Of a stretch of DNA of 64,000 bases, positions 17,836-26,233 are shown one piece after another. Every line of letters starts with the position of its first letter. The stretch's first letter is position 1. Source of the DNA: Pseudomonadales bacterium. GTDB lineage: Bacteria; Pseudomonadota; Gammaproteobacteria; Pseudomonadales; Azotimanducaceae. The notes below the pieces were generated by a model. The model worked only from the letters and a program-made list of their open reading frames with translations. It had not been told where the DNA came from and did no database searches. Position numbers and translations under genes: made by a program. Location: positions 22,627 through 86,626 of the forward strand of contig JAHRVQ010000037.1 of NCBI GenBank assembly GCA_019090615.1, written 5' to 3'.

Positions 17836-19584
17836 TTAACGCGGCAGTCGGATGTTAGCCACCATTTGCTGCACCTCAAGCGGTGGCGCGGGAGTAAAGC
17901 GCATAACAATAAAAGAAACCAGAAAATTAAAAATCATCCCCAGTGTACCAATACCCTCCGGCGAAATACCAAACCACCAATGCGCAGCATTATTTGTTTC
18001 CGGACTAATAAATTTAAAATAGGCAATATACATAAAAGTAAAACCTAGGCCTGTAATCATGCCTGAAATTGCCGCTTCTTTGTTCATCCGGCGAGAGAAA
18101 ATACCCAACAAAAGGACCGGGAAAAAACTTGCCGCAGCAAGTCCAAAGGCGAAAGCTACCACTTCTGCAACAAAACCCGGTGGATAAATACCAAACAAAC
18201 CAGCAATACAAATCGCCACAGCTGCGGCAATACGCGCGGAAAGCAGCTCCTGCTTTTCGGTGATACCCGGATAAAATGTTTGTTTCATGAGATCATGGGA
18301 AACTGCAGTGGAGATAACCAACAACAAACCAGCGGCAGTAGATAAGGCTGCTGCCAATCCACCTGCAGCCACCAGCGCAATTACCCAGTTTGGCAACTGA
18401 GCAATTTCTGGCAGGGCCAGAACAATAATATCTCGATCAATATATAACTCATTCGTACTATCCGTACCGGTATTCGCCAATAGCCTTTGTCCATGCACAC
18501 CCACTTCACCCGTATAAGCAGGTAATCTGGGGTTCAAAGCCGTTCCGCCTCGATACTGAACCTTGCCATCTTCATTTTTATCCAGCCATGCAATCAGTCC
18601 GGACTCTTCCCATTTGGTAAACCATTCCGGTGCTTGAACATAACGCATTTCATTCACAGTATCGATAATATTAACCCGCGCAAAAGCTGCCACAGCGGGC
18701 GCAGTAGTATATAAAAGCGCGATAAAAACCAGTGCATAGCCTGCCGATATTCTGGCATCTCGGACCTTCGGTACGGTGAAAAAGCGCACGATTACGTGGG
18801 GTAAACCCGCTGTGCCAGCCATCAACGCCGCAGTAATAAAGAACATATCGATGGTAGATTTATTAGTCGCTGTGAATGCCGACATACCCAACTCGGTAGT
18901 CAAACCATCCAATTTATCCAGTAGATAAATTTCCTGCCCGGAAACCGTACTGCCCAAACCAAACATGGGAATTGGATTATCGGTAATAATTAAGGATATA
19001 TAGATCGCAGGCACCAGATAAGCAAAAATTAACACACAGTACTGAGCCACCTGAGTATAAGTAATACCTTTCATGCCACCCATTACCGCATAAAAGAAAA
19101 CTATCGCCATACCAACAAAAACACCTGTATTGATATCAACTTCAAGTAGACGCGAGAAAACCAGACCTACGCCACGCATTTGCCCAGAAACATAGGTAAA
19201 AGAAATAAAAATCACACAGATAACCGCCACTATTCGGGCAGTGCTCGAATAGTACCGCTCGCCAACAAAATCCGGCACAGTAAACTTAGCAAATTTTCTT
19301 AAATACGGCGCAAGACATAGAGCCAACAAAACATATCCACCGGTCCAGCCCATCAGATAACGCGCACCATCTGCGCCTTCAAAAGCAATAATGCCCGCCA
19401 TTGATAGAAAGGAGGCGGCTGACATCCAGTCAGCTGCTGTGGCTGCGCCATTGGCTAGCGGATGGACATGACCGTCTGCAACATAAAATTCTTTGGTCGT
19501 AGTAGACCGACTCCAGACAGCGATACCTATATAAAGGCTGAATGATAAACCAACAAATAAGTAGGTGAGTAAATTAACGTCCAT
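17836..19584 (-). CDS. sodium:solute symporter, ActP-like (acetate/pyruvate-type)
   Basis: About 582 residues with 13 or so membrane segments; SSS-family blocks include ADWMSAASFLSMAG, GMKGITYTQVAQY, GLAAALSTAAGLLLVISTAVSHD and FPVLLLGIFSRRMN. The protein is larger than classical ActP because of a loop at about 320-390. The start at 19584 (MDVNLLTYLF) has AGGA six bases upstream; an upstream ATG adds only residues encoded by a 9-bp repeat. It follows a DUF4212 gene, the usual partner of this VC_2705-type subfamily, so both probably form one permease. Confidence 0.88.
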   Translation of the reverse strand: MDVNLLTYLFVGLSFSLYIGIAVWSRSTTTKEFYVADGHVHPLANGAATAADWMSAASFLSMAGIIAFEGADGARYLMGWTGGYVLLALCLAPYLRKFAKFTVPDFVGERYYSSTARIVAVICVIFISFTYVSGQMRGVGLVFSRLLEVDINTGVFVGMAIVFFYAVMGGMKGITYTQVAQYCVLIFAYLVPAIYISLIITDNPIPMFGLGSTVSGQEIYLLDKLDGLTTELGMSAFTATNKSTIDMFFITAALMAGTAGLPHVIVRFFTVPKVRDARISAGYALVFIALLYTTAPAVAAFARVNIIDTVNEMRYVQAPEWFTKWEESGLIAWLDKNEDGKVQYRGGTALNPRLPAYTGEVGVHGQRLLANTGTDSTNELYIDRDIIVLALPEIAQLPNWVIALVAAGGLAAALSTAAGLLLVISTAVSHDLMKQTFYPGITEKQELLSARIAAAVAICIAGLFGIYPPGFVAEVVAFAFGLAAASFFPVLLLGIFSRRMNKEAAISGMITGLGFTFMYIAYFKFISPETNNAAHWWFGISPEGIGTLGMIFNFLVSFIVMRFTPAPPLEVQQMVANIRLPR

Positions 19585-19587
19585 ACA

Positions 19588-19614
19588 CAGTCCTGTCAGT
19601 CCTGTCAGTGCTGT
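19588..19614. repeat. 9-bp tandem repeat, three copies
   Basis: CAGTCCTGT, CAGTCCTGT and CAGTGCTGT between the DUF4212 gene and the symporter. It lies in the leader of the symporter, next to its ribosome site, and has not disturbed that gene's likely start. Confidence 0.85.
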
Positions 19615-19619
19615 CATTA

Positions 19620-19913
19620 CTATTCATCATCAGTATTATCCTCATATACATCAAACTGCTTATCTATGCGGTTCATCCCCCAAACATAAATAAAAATCAA
19701 CAAAATAAAAAACAAAATTGAACCTTGATGGGCAAACCAAAACCCTAGCCTGAAACCAAAAATATGAAATTGATCGAGGAAATCAACCAGTAAAATCCCG
19801 CAAACAAAAGAAACCAGGAACCAGACACTTAATAGTGACAACATCAATCTGACATTTGCCCGCCAGTATAGGTCGGCGTTTTCGGCTGTATTTTTACTGT
19901 CCAATTTGTTCAT
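19620..19913 (-). CDS. DUF4212 small subunit of the sodium:solute symporter
   Basis: A 97-residue protein with two membrane segments (about 27-47 and 61-82). It carries the DUF4212 pattern YWRANVRLML and FWFAHQGSILFFILLIFIYVW. These proteins are encoded directly before VC_2705-type symporters and are thought to be their accessory subunit. It is 35 bp before the symporter start. The array of DnaA-box repeats lies directly upstream. Confidence 0.88.
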   Translation of the reverse strand: MNKLDSKNTAENADLYWRANVRLMLSLLSVWFLVSFVCGILLVDFLDQFHIFGFRLGFWFAHQGSILFFILLIFIYVWGMNRIDKQFDVYEDNTDDE

Positions 19914-19940
19914 TGGCGGCTAACTCCGCGACTATTTACT
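19914..19940. promoter_or_regulatory. leader of the DUF4212-symporter operon
   Basis: The short segment between the DUF4212 start and the first 430-bp repeat unit. The operon promoter must lie here or inside repeat unit A; no consensus elements could be fixed by eye. Confidence 0.3.
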
Positions 19941-20023
19941 GATTTGCGCCACACACTACTAGACTCTTTCGAATTGGTCGAACCTTTTTAGATACCAGAT
20001 GAAATAAAGATATGCACATTTTC

Positions 20024-20032
20024 TGTGGATAA
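20024..20032 (-). promoter_or_regulatory. DnaA box (TTATCCACA), repeat unit A
   Basis: TGTGGATAA on the plus strand, the reverse complement of the consensus high-affinity DnaA site. A weaker GGGGATAA follows 5-6 bases on. Confidence 0.7.
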
Positions 20033-20457
20033 CTACGGGGATAAGTTACGTATTTAGCCTAAAGACAAGCAAATCAACCAACCCACCAACCTGTTCATTT
20101 TTTAACCATATAAATTTAGTAGTAAAATCAACTTCTTACATAATTTTTGACACCAAACCAATATCCATTAAATTTATTAACACCAATGACTACTAAAAAT
20201 TGGTCACTATTCCAGGTTGGGCGGGAATATGCACCAAGTTGTGAACAACCCAATAATGATGTAATTGGCTACCAAAGGCATACCCCTGCGATCATTATGA
20301 TTAGCCCAAAGGTCCATTTTTAATGTTTGAGTATCCTTCGAAAGCAAACCCTATGGCTATTTATCTGGCTTTCTGATTTGCGCCACAGGCTATTAGACTC
20401 TTTCGAATTAGTAAAACCCTGGTAGATGCCCGACGAAATAAAGATATGCACATTTTC

Positions 20458-20466
20458 TGTGGATAA
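20458..20466 (-). promoter_or_regulatory. DnaA box (TTATCCACA), repeat unit B
   Basis: Perfect TGTGGATAA, with the same flanks and second GGGGATAA as in unit A. Confidence 0.7.
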
Positions 20467-20639
20467 CTATGGGGATAAGTTACGTATTTATCGTAAAGAC
20501 AAGCAAATCAACTGAATTTAAAAATTGATCACTTTTTAACCACAAGTATTATCTTTTAAAAACAACACCTTATAATAAATATGATGCTATACAAATATCG
20601 TAGAAATATAATTAGTTACTATTCAGAGCTGGGCCATGT

Positions 20640-20648
20640 TGTGAATAA
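20640..20648 (-). promoter_or_regulatory. DnaA-box variant (TTATTCACA), tail of unit B
   Basis: TGTGAATAA fits TTATNCACA; it lies 182 bp after the head box of the same unit. Confidence 0.5.
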
Positions 20649-20866
20649 CTAAACATTACTGTAAGTATCTACCAACAGCAAACCGTTGCCCTGACAGCCT
20701 GTCGTTTAAATTATCCGACGGCTGTATTTTCCCACCGGAATTTTACCCATACGGGAAACCCACGATAATTTACCGAGTCACTGATTTTTACCACAAGTTA
20801 TTAGACTCTTTCGAATTAGTAGAATCTCTGGTAGATGCCCAATGAAATAAAGATATGCACATTTTC

Positions 20867-20875
20867 TGTGGATAA
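20867..20875 (-). promoter_or_regulatory. DnaA box (TTATCCACA), repeat unit C
   Basis: Perfect TGTGGATAA in the conserved head of unit C. The tail of this unit has a decayed site (TGTAAACAA near 21070). Confidence 0.7.
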
Positions 20876-21308
20876 CTACGGGGATAAGTTACGTATTTTG
20901 CCTAAAGACAAGCAAATCAGCCAAACTATCAAACTGGTCAGTTTTTAACCAGATATATTGACCATCAAAATCAAACACTTACATGATTTGTGCAATTAGA
21001 TACGCATCAAAAAAAGTTATTAGCGTCAATGGCAGCTACTAATTGGTCGCTATTCAAGGTTTGGCCATATTGTAAACAACAAAATAGTAATATAAACGGC
21101 CGCCAAAGCCATTACCCTTTTGGTTAACGCTGTTCATTTAGCTAGCCATTTAGAATAATCCAGCGCATTTTTTTACTGGTTGAGTTATTCCCAAGTATTA
21201 AACCCTGCAATTATTGGCTGGCGTAGAGATTTGCGCTACACCATTAGACGATTTTGAATCAGTCAAAATTTTTTTGATGCCATACGAATTAAAGATATGC
21301 ACATTTCC

Positions 21309-21317
21309 TGTGGATAA
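21309..21317 (-). promoter_or_regulatory. DnaA box (TTATCCACA), repeat unit D
   Basis: Perfect TGTGGATAA; the head of unit D is the most diverged, but the box itself is intact. Confidence 0.7.
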
Positions 21318-21490
21318 CTATGGGGATAAGTTACGCATTTGTCGTAAAGACAAGCAAAGCAGCCAACTTATCGTATTGACTACTTTTTAACCACTAACAT
21401 TAATGAATATAATCAAAGACTTATCGACTTATTGATATTAAATTCACGTCACATGAAAATTATTAATTGCTATTTTTAGTCGGGCCATGT

Positions 21491-21499
21491 TGTGAATAA
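21491..21499 (-). promoter_or_regulatory. DnaA-box variant (TTATTCACA), tail of unit D
   Basis: TGTGAATAA fits TTATNCACA, 182 bp after the head box of unit D, the same spacing as in unit B. Confidence 0.5.
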
Positions 21500-21708
21500 C
21501 TAAATTATGATGTGAGCGACTACCAACAGCAAGCCCCCGCCCTATCAGGTAATTATTTGAATTATCCAAAAAATGAACTAGCCAAAAGACCGCATTAAAG
21601 CCCAGCCACATGAACGAATAGCTTTAAACTTTAACTATAAATGGCAAAGCCTGATCTCGTGCAACGTATTTTTATGCCGCATTAAGACGTAATATTTAAT
21701 GTAACGCC

Positions 21709-22557
21709 TTAATGTAACAATGCAAACATCTTCCTACGGTATGCTGTTGCCATAGAATCACCTTTACCGAGCAGGTCAAATATCTGAATCATCGTTTTAC
21801 GAGCGATTTGATCATCAAATTCTTTATCCTGTTTCATGATCTGCAACAGATGTTCCAGCGCAGACTCAGTTTTGTCGTCTGCAACAAGCACAATCGCCAA
21901 CTTATAACGAATGTGAAGATCATCCATTTTAAGTTCAAGCTGCGACGTCAAGTCGTCAATACCTGGCATGGCTTCAGCTTTATCAATAAAATCCAAACGA
22001 TTTTTAGGTTTATTGATGCCAACGGTATCGGCTGGAATAATGGCTAAAATTTGCCGTGCTTCTTCCGCTCTTGATTCCATCACCAATAAATCAGCCAATT
22101 CCACCTTTAAGCTATGATTATCAGGTTCTGCCGCAATAACCTCTTGCAACATTTCTATCGCACCGGCTCTGTCATTCTGGGCAATTAGTTCTTTAATCTG
22201 GCCCTGAATACGCTCAATTGGGCTCATGGTCAGCTGTTCAAGCAAGGATCGCAACTGCGCCTCCTCTTGCGGACCCTCAAGGTTCTGCACCATCTGACCT
22301 TGAGAAAGCACCTTAATTGTTGGTAATGTCCTAACCTGCAACTGTTGTACGATGGGCTGATTTTTCTGTACATCCACCCGCGCCAAAATGAACTTACCCG
22401 AATATTCGCCCATCAGTTTTTGCAATATGGGCGCAAGCTGTTGGCTGGGCTCTGCCCCTTCTGCAAAAAACTCCAAAAAAACAGGTAGCTGTTTTGATTT
22501 TTCAATCACCTCCTGAAAGTTTTCAACGGTGACATTGATAACATTCGTATTAACTTC
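21709..22557 (-). CDS. cnoX: chaperedoxin / co-chaperone (YbbN-like)
   Basis: About 282 residues: an N-terminal thioredoxin fold (1-100) and then helical TPR-like repeats (about 105-282), the layout of CnoX/YbbN, which holds unfolding proteins for GroEL and DnaK under oxidative stress. The thioredoxin site reads FFAEGAEPSQQL, with no CxxC, so it cannot do thiol-disulfide exchange; many YbbN proteins keep only SxxC, and here both cysteines are gone. The start at 22557 (MEVNTNVINV) is preferred, with GGGGAAAG just upstream; an earlier ATG would add 14 residues. Confidence 0.88.
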   Translation of the reverse strand, partial: EVNTNVINVTVENFQEVIEKSKQLPVFLEFFAEGAEPSQQLAPILQKLMGEYSGKFILARVDVQKNQPIVQQLQVRTLPTIKVLSQGQMVQNLEGPQEEAQLRSLLEQLTMSPIERIQGQIKELIAQNDRAGAIEMLQEVIAAEPDNHSLKVELADLLVMESRAEEARQILAIIPADTVGINKPKNRLDFIDKAEAMPGIDDLTSQLELKMDDLHIRYKLAIVLVADDKTESALEHLLQIMKQDKEFDDQIARKTMIQIFDLLGKGDSMATAYRRKMFALLH

Positions 22558-22771
22558 CATGGACTTTCCCCATAACGTTGAGCCGTATAAAGACGCCAAC
22601 TTTGGCCCTATTAAACAGCTTTCAATGACTAGTAATTAATGAACGACGCGTAGACTACCTTTTTAAGGGCAATTTTGCATCTTCTAAAAGAACATCAGTA
22701 CGGTTACTCGTATCTGGTCATAAAAAAGCAGCCTGGAGAAAACTAGAACCCATAGACACAAAAGTAAATCT

Positions 22772-22927
22772 TTATTGATTGGCCCAATGAACTGCTTTAC
22801 CTTCACAACGTAAAGCGGCGGCAATCACTTCGGTCGATTGCCAGGGGCTGGTCTTGCCACGATAGAGTATTTTATTACCTTTGCTCAGCAACCAAATATC
22901 GATCGATCGGATATGTCTAATTTTCAT
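22772..22927 (-). CDS. small 51-residue protein behind a LexA-type promoter
   Basis: An unrecognised 51-codon ORF, starting MKIRHIRSIDIWLLSKG and ending CEGKAVHWANQ. Evidence for coding: an ATG with AGGA just upstream (and AAAAGG further up), an in-frame stop nine codons before it, balanced codon use, and a promoter with a LexA box 119 bp upstream. The protein is basic and tryptophan-containing, without an export signal. It could be a small SOS-induced regulator or toxin-like peptide, but no function is known to me. The leader contains an 18-bp tandem repeat. Confidence 0.65.
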   Translation of the reverse strand: MKIRHIRSIDIWLLSKGNKILYRGKTSPWQSTEVIAAALRCEGKAVHWANQ

Positions 22928-22953
22928 ATTCCTGTACCTTTTACCTTGTTTTT

Positions 22954-23020
22954 AGAGCCATCAGCGAATCAAGAGCCATCAGCGAATCAAGAGCCATCAG
23001 CGAATCAAATGCCATCAGCA
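22954..23020. repeat. 18-bp tandem repeat, 3.7 copies, in the leader of the 51-codon gene
   Basis: Three units of AGAGCCATCAGCGAATCA (22954, 22972, 22990) and a partial fourth. On the minus strand the unit reads TGATTCGCTGATGGCTCT, carrying the same core as the 44.4-kb and 63-kb arrays. It lies between promoter and start codon of the small gene. Confidence 0.9.
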
Positions 23021-23041
23021 AGCACTCAACTGGTTTTAAAT

Positions 23042-23070
23042 ACAGTACTGTATATGATTACAGTAATCAA
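23042..23070 (-). promoter_or_regulatory. LexA (SOS) box overlapping a sigma-70 promoter
   Basis: The 20-mer TACTGTATATGATTACAGTA at 23046-23065 matches the LexA consensus CTGT-N8-ACAG perfectly in its arms and at 17 of 20 positions overall. Read on the minus strand, TTGATT (23070-23065), a 17-bp spacer and TACTGT (23047-23042) make a -35/-10 pair, so LexA would block it. Transcription would enter the 18-bp repeat and then the 51-codon gene. Confidence 0.7.
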
Positions 23071-23376
23071 GCGCCAGCTATACGTATATTTAAATTTCAA
23101 GCTATCGGTCTAAATGCTAGGAAATTTAGAAACAAAATCGAGGAAAGACATACTAAATGCGCTGAAAGGTCTGCTTCAGACACTGAATGGTCCATTGCAG
23201 ACATTGAAAATTCAACCTTCTAACTACCAGACACCACTATGAGGCATCATCCGGAAAATATCATATTCACTGAAAATGCATAATTTTGAACCCTTCGATA
23301 ATGGTTTCGCATTTCCAAAACCATAACACCGCAACCATAGATACCTAACGATGGTTCAAAAAATAGTCGCAAATGG
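23071..23376. other. intergenic region, 306 bp
   Basis: AT-rich spacer between the LexA promoter and the 3' end of the MBL hydrolase gene. It contains loosely repeated words (CTGAAAGGTCTGCTTCAGACACTGAA-like, TTCAGACA / TTGCAGACATTGAA near 23160-23210) but no gene or clear terminator. Confidence 0.5.
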
Positions 23377-24159
23377 TTACTTTTTCAGCTTGCAGGTTAT
23401 CCAGTCAAATCCAGCCGATTGATCTGCAATATGCATTTTTCCCGTCCAGCCGTACAATACTTGCTTAACCGCATCAACTGCTAAACTGGACTTATTATTT
23501 TTCTCACTAATGTGCATTAACACCAGATGTTCCAAACGGTCTAGCTGCATAGATTTCAGAAGGCCAGCTGCTTGCTCATTATTGAGATGACCCTGGTTAC
23601 CACCCACTCGCTGCTTTAACTTATACGGATAAGGCCCGTTAGCTAACATAGCTAAATCATGGTTACATTCAAGAAGCAATATTTCGCAGCATCGATATTG
23701 CTGCACAACAAATGGCGTTACGTGACCAAGGTCAGTTAATAAGCCAATTTTAATTTCGTTGGCAGTGACCAGGTATTGACAAGGTTCAGCAGAATCGTGG
23801 GGCACGGGCACAGGTTCTACCTCAAGACTACCAATGGTGAATTTCCGATGAATATTGACATGATGTACTTTAGGCATCAAACCCATTTTTTGTGGGTTAT
23901 GTGACCCAGGCGTAATATATACAGGCGGATGATATTTACGGGCAAAGGGGGCAACACCATGGATATGATCTGCATGCTCATGGGTCACCAGAATAGCATC
24001 AATGTCCTGTGGCACCTTACCTATGCGCCGCAATCGCTTTTCAGTTTCTTTAACGCTAAAACCAAGATCGATAAGCAGGCAGGTTTCGCCGTCATCAACA
24101 ATAGTTGCATTGCCGTTACTACCACTGCCCAAAGACGCTATTTGAAGCGCAGTTGACAC
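23377..24159 (-). CDS. MBL-fold metallohydrolase (YycJ/WalJ-like)
   Basis: A 260-residue single-domain metallo-beta-lactamase with metal motif H60-E-H62-A-D64-H65, then VPHDSAEPCQY, LLTDLGHV and MHISEKNNKS as the later ligand blocks. The opening SLGSGSNGNATIV is typical of the YycJ/COG1235 group, whose members are nucleases or phosphodiesterases. It lies one base after the bamC stop and belongs to the dapA-bamC operon, the same order as in Pseudomonas. The substrate is not known. Confidence 0.85.
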   Translation of the reverse strand: MSTALQIASLGSGSNGNATIVDDGETCLLIDLGFSVKETEKRLRRIGKVPQDIDAILVTHEHADHIHGVAPFARKYHPPVYITPGSHNPQKMGLMPKVHHVNIHRKFTIGSLEVEPVPVPHDSAEPCQYLVTANEIKIGLLTDLGHVTPFVVQQYRCCEILLLECNHDLAMLANGPYPYKLKQRVGGNQGHLNNEQAAGLLKSMQLDRLEHLVLMHISEKNNKSSLAVDAVKQVLYGWTGKMHIADQSAGFDWITCKLKK

Positions 24160-24160
24160 G

Positions 24161-25264
24161 TTAGGTAGATGACTCTCTAATCGTTTTTAGCAGTGTTTCT
24201 GCAATGTCTGCCGCGGCTGGTGTCTTGGCATTACTCAAGACAGTCACAGCTACCACATCAACATCCACCTGAACATCAAGTTTCACAATATACCGATTGC
24301 CCTCAGTTTGCTCTGCGTCATCTTCACGACTAAAAACTTTTTTCAGGAAACCGCTTTTTTTCTTATTTATATCACTATATACAATATAAAACTCGGCCGA
24401 AGAGCGGTTCACATCCTCAATCTCAATACCTGCATTTTTCAGCGCACTGGCAACTGTCGCCCAGGCCCGATCAAACCCAAATTGATAATTCAACACAGGC
24501 TTTTCTGCATCTGGCACTAAAATGGCCTTTTTCGTCTGTAAACCAATAGCGCCGTAGGATATAACCCGCTCATTGATTGACTGACCGAGAAACATGGCCA
24601 ATTGGGTTAATATCTCAGCCTCTAACGCTTCATTATCTGAACCTCCATCCCAGGGAACAGGATCAGGTCGTATTGGCGCGGTAAGCGGCAACTGTTTGAT
24701 TTCGAGATAAACTTCGCTACTTTCGCTACGTATCCCTGGTTCAATGGTCAGGCGTAATTTATTTTGCAAACTCGCACTGGCGTCAACCCAGCCCTTCCCA
24801 CTGATAAGGCTGTTATATATTTGCGTTTTATCTCCTTTGACCGAAGTCAACCAGGTTGACTCGATAACGCCAGTCGCAGGGTCAGCTAATTGTATTTCAA
24901 GGTTCTTCTCTTCCCAAAAACGACGGATTTTGGGCCAGACCAACGCCGGCGGTGTATCAAGAAAAATCCACCGGATATCACCGAGCGTTCTAAGCACAAT
25001 TGCCTCAACACTCTTATTGCTACTCAGAGTAGGAGGCAATCCAACGGTCATTACCTGCCCTGCAATTCTCCGCGAATCAATTACCTCAGGAATTTGCAGG
25101 GCATCAGTAAATTCTGGTTCATCCAGACCTTCGGGGATGGAAACAACTTCGCTGGTTTCCGCAATCAGGTACTGTTCGCGTCGATCGTAGTTCTCCATAT
25201 AACTACAGCCACTCAAACCTACCCATTGTAGAACTGCGACAACTCCAAAAATAAATCTATTCAT
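24161..25264 (-). CDS. bamC: outer-membrane assembly lipoprotein BamC (NlpB)
   Basis: A 367-residue lipoprotein with lipobox LSGC (Cys20), followed by the unstructured N-terminal region (YLIAETSEVVSIPEGLDEPEF) that contacts BamD, and two helix-grip domains. BamC is part of the beta-barrel assembly machine in the outer membrane. It is located directly after dapA (3-bp gap), the usual gammaproteobacterial order. Confidence 0.92.
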   Translation of the reverse strand: MNRFIFGVVAVLQWVGLSGCSYMENYDRREQYLIAETSEVVSIPEGLDEPEFTDALQIPEVIDSRRIAGQVMTVGLPPTLSSNKSVEAIVLRTLGDIRWIFLDTPPALVWPKIRRFWEEKNLEIQLADPATGVIESTWLTSVKGDKTQIYNSLISGKGWVDASASLQNKLRLTIEPGIRSESSEVYLEIKQLPLTAPIRPDPVPWDGGSDNEALEAEILTQLAMFLGQSINERVISYGAIGLQTKKAILVPDAEKPVLNYQFGFDRAWATVASALKNAGIEIEDVNRSSAEFYIVYSDINKKKSGFLKKVFSREDDAEQTEGNRYIVKLDVQVDVDVVAVTVLSNAKTPAAADIAETLLKTIRESST

Positions 25265-25267
25265 TAT

Positions 25268-26146
25268 CTAATCAATTACGTCCGCTTGTTGCATCGCCTG
25301 CCGCACAATCTGATGATATTTTGAGGATAAATTCGTCATCGGCAAGCGAAGTCCTAGTTCAATTTTTCCCATCTGAGCCAGGGCCCATTTGACAGGAATC
25401 GGGTTTGACTCAACAAAAAGGTCATTATGCAATGGCATTAACTTTTTATTGAGATTATTGGTTCGGTCTGCGTCACCGGATATTGCGGCCTGACAAACTT
25501 CAGCCATCAATTTCGGCGCGACATTAGCCGTCACACTTATTGTGCCCTTTGCACCTTGCAACATTAACTCACAGGCCGTCGCATCATCCCCTGAATAAAC
25601 GGCAAATTTGGTACCACAAAGTTCAAGAATTTCCTCTGTTCGAGCGATACTTCCAGTTGCCTCTTTAATACCTATAACCTGCTCAATTTCCGCGCAACGG
25701 GCGACGGTTTCCGGCAACATATCGCACGCAGTGCGTCCAGGCACATTATATAAAACCTGCGGCAAGTCAACCGCCTCTGCAATCGCCTTATGGTGCAGAT
25801 ATAACCCTTCCTGGGTTGGTTTATTATAATAGGGCGTCACCGACAAACAGGCATCAGCACCTGCTTCTTTAGCTGCCTGGGTAAGCTCAATTGCTTCTCG
25901 GGTGGCATTTGCGCCAGCACCAGCAATCACTGGTATCCGACCACGCACTACCTCAACCACCCTTTTCACTAACAAACAATGCTCAGATACATCTACTGTA
26001 GCAGATTCGCCTGTGGTTCCGACTGGTACCACCCCACTGGTACCCATTTCAATATGCCACTCCAGCAATTCATCCAGGTGTTCCCAATCAATTGAGCCGT
26101 CTGCATGCATGGGTGTCACCAGCGCTACGATGCTACCTGAAATCAT
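25268..26146 (-). CDS. dapA: 4-hydroxy-tetrahydrodipicolinate synthase
   Basis: A 292-residue TIM-barrel aldolase that condenses pyruvate with aspartate semialdehyde, the first step of lysine and diaminopimelate synthesis. Catalytic residues fall at the textbook positions: Schiff-base K161 (IGIKEATGS), Y133 (LYNVPGRT) and T44-T45 (GTTGES). Length matches E. coli DapA. It is the first gene of the dapA-bamC-MBL set, 87 bp from the PerM-like gene. Confidence 0.96.
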   Translation of the reverse strand: MISGSIVALVTPMHADGSIDWEHLDELLEWHIEMGTSGVVPVGTTGESATVDVSEHCLLVKRVVEVVRGRIPVIAGAGANATREAIELTQAAKEAGADACLSVTPYYNKPTQEGLYLHHKAIAEAVDLPQVLYNVPGRTACDMLPETVARCAEIEQVIGIKEATGSIARTEEILELCGTKFAVYSGDDATACELMLQGAKGTISVTANVAPKLMAEVCQAAISGDADRTNNLNKKLMPLHNDLFVESNPIPVKWALAQMGKIELGLRLPMTNLSSKYHQIVRQAMQQADVID

Positions 26147-26233
26147 GAATTCACCTCAAAAAATAAAGGCTCTAATAATACAGAAAGAGCGTTCATATTG
26201 CGCGACAAGGATTACCTTTTTTATAAATAAGCT

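Larger units (their letters stand above)
19941..21550. repeat. four tandem ~430-bp degenerate repeats, each with a perfect DnaA box
   Basis: Units start at 19941, 20375, 20783 and 21228 (periods 434, 408 and 445). Each has a conserved head of about 140 bp containing AAAGATATGCACATTT and TGTGGATAACTA(C/T)GGGGATA, then an AT-rich variable centre, then a conserved tail with ATTGGTCACTATT and a GGCCATGTTGTGAATAAC-like segment. Head boxes TGTGGATAA are at 20024, 20458, 20867 and 21309, all in one orientation; tail boxes TGTGAATAA are at 20640 and 21491, with a variant TGTGAACAA at 20240. No coding frame is shared between units. It fills the 1.8-kb gap between cnoX and the symporter operon. Confidence 0.9.

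Noticed and set aside
19941..21550. Insertion sequence or MITE copies
   Set aside because: Units are arranged head to tail with degenerate similarity, lack terminal inverted repeats and target duplications, and carry no transposase frame.
22838..23113. 91-residue plus-strand ORF
   Set aside because: It is antisense to the 51-codon gene and runs through the 18-bp repeat (EPSANQ repeats); no ribosome site.
24744..25190. 148-residue plus-strand ORF
   Set aside because: Wholly antisense to bamC, whose reading is supported by lipobox and synteny.
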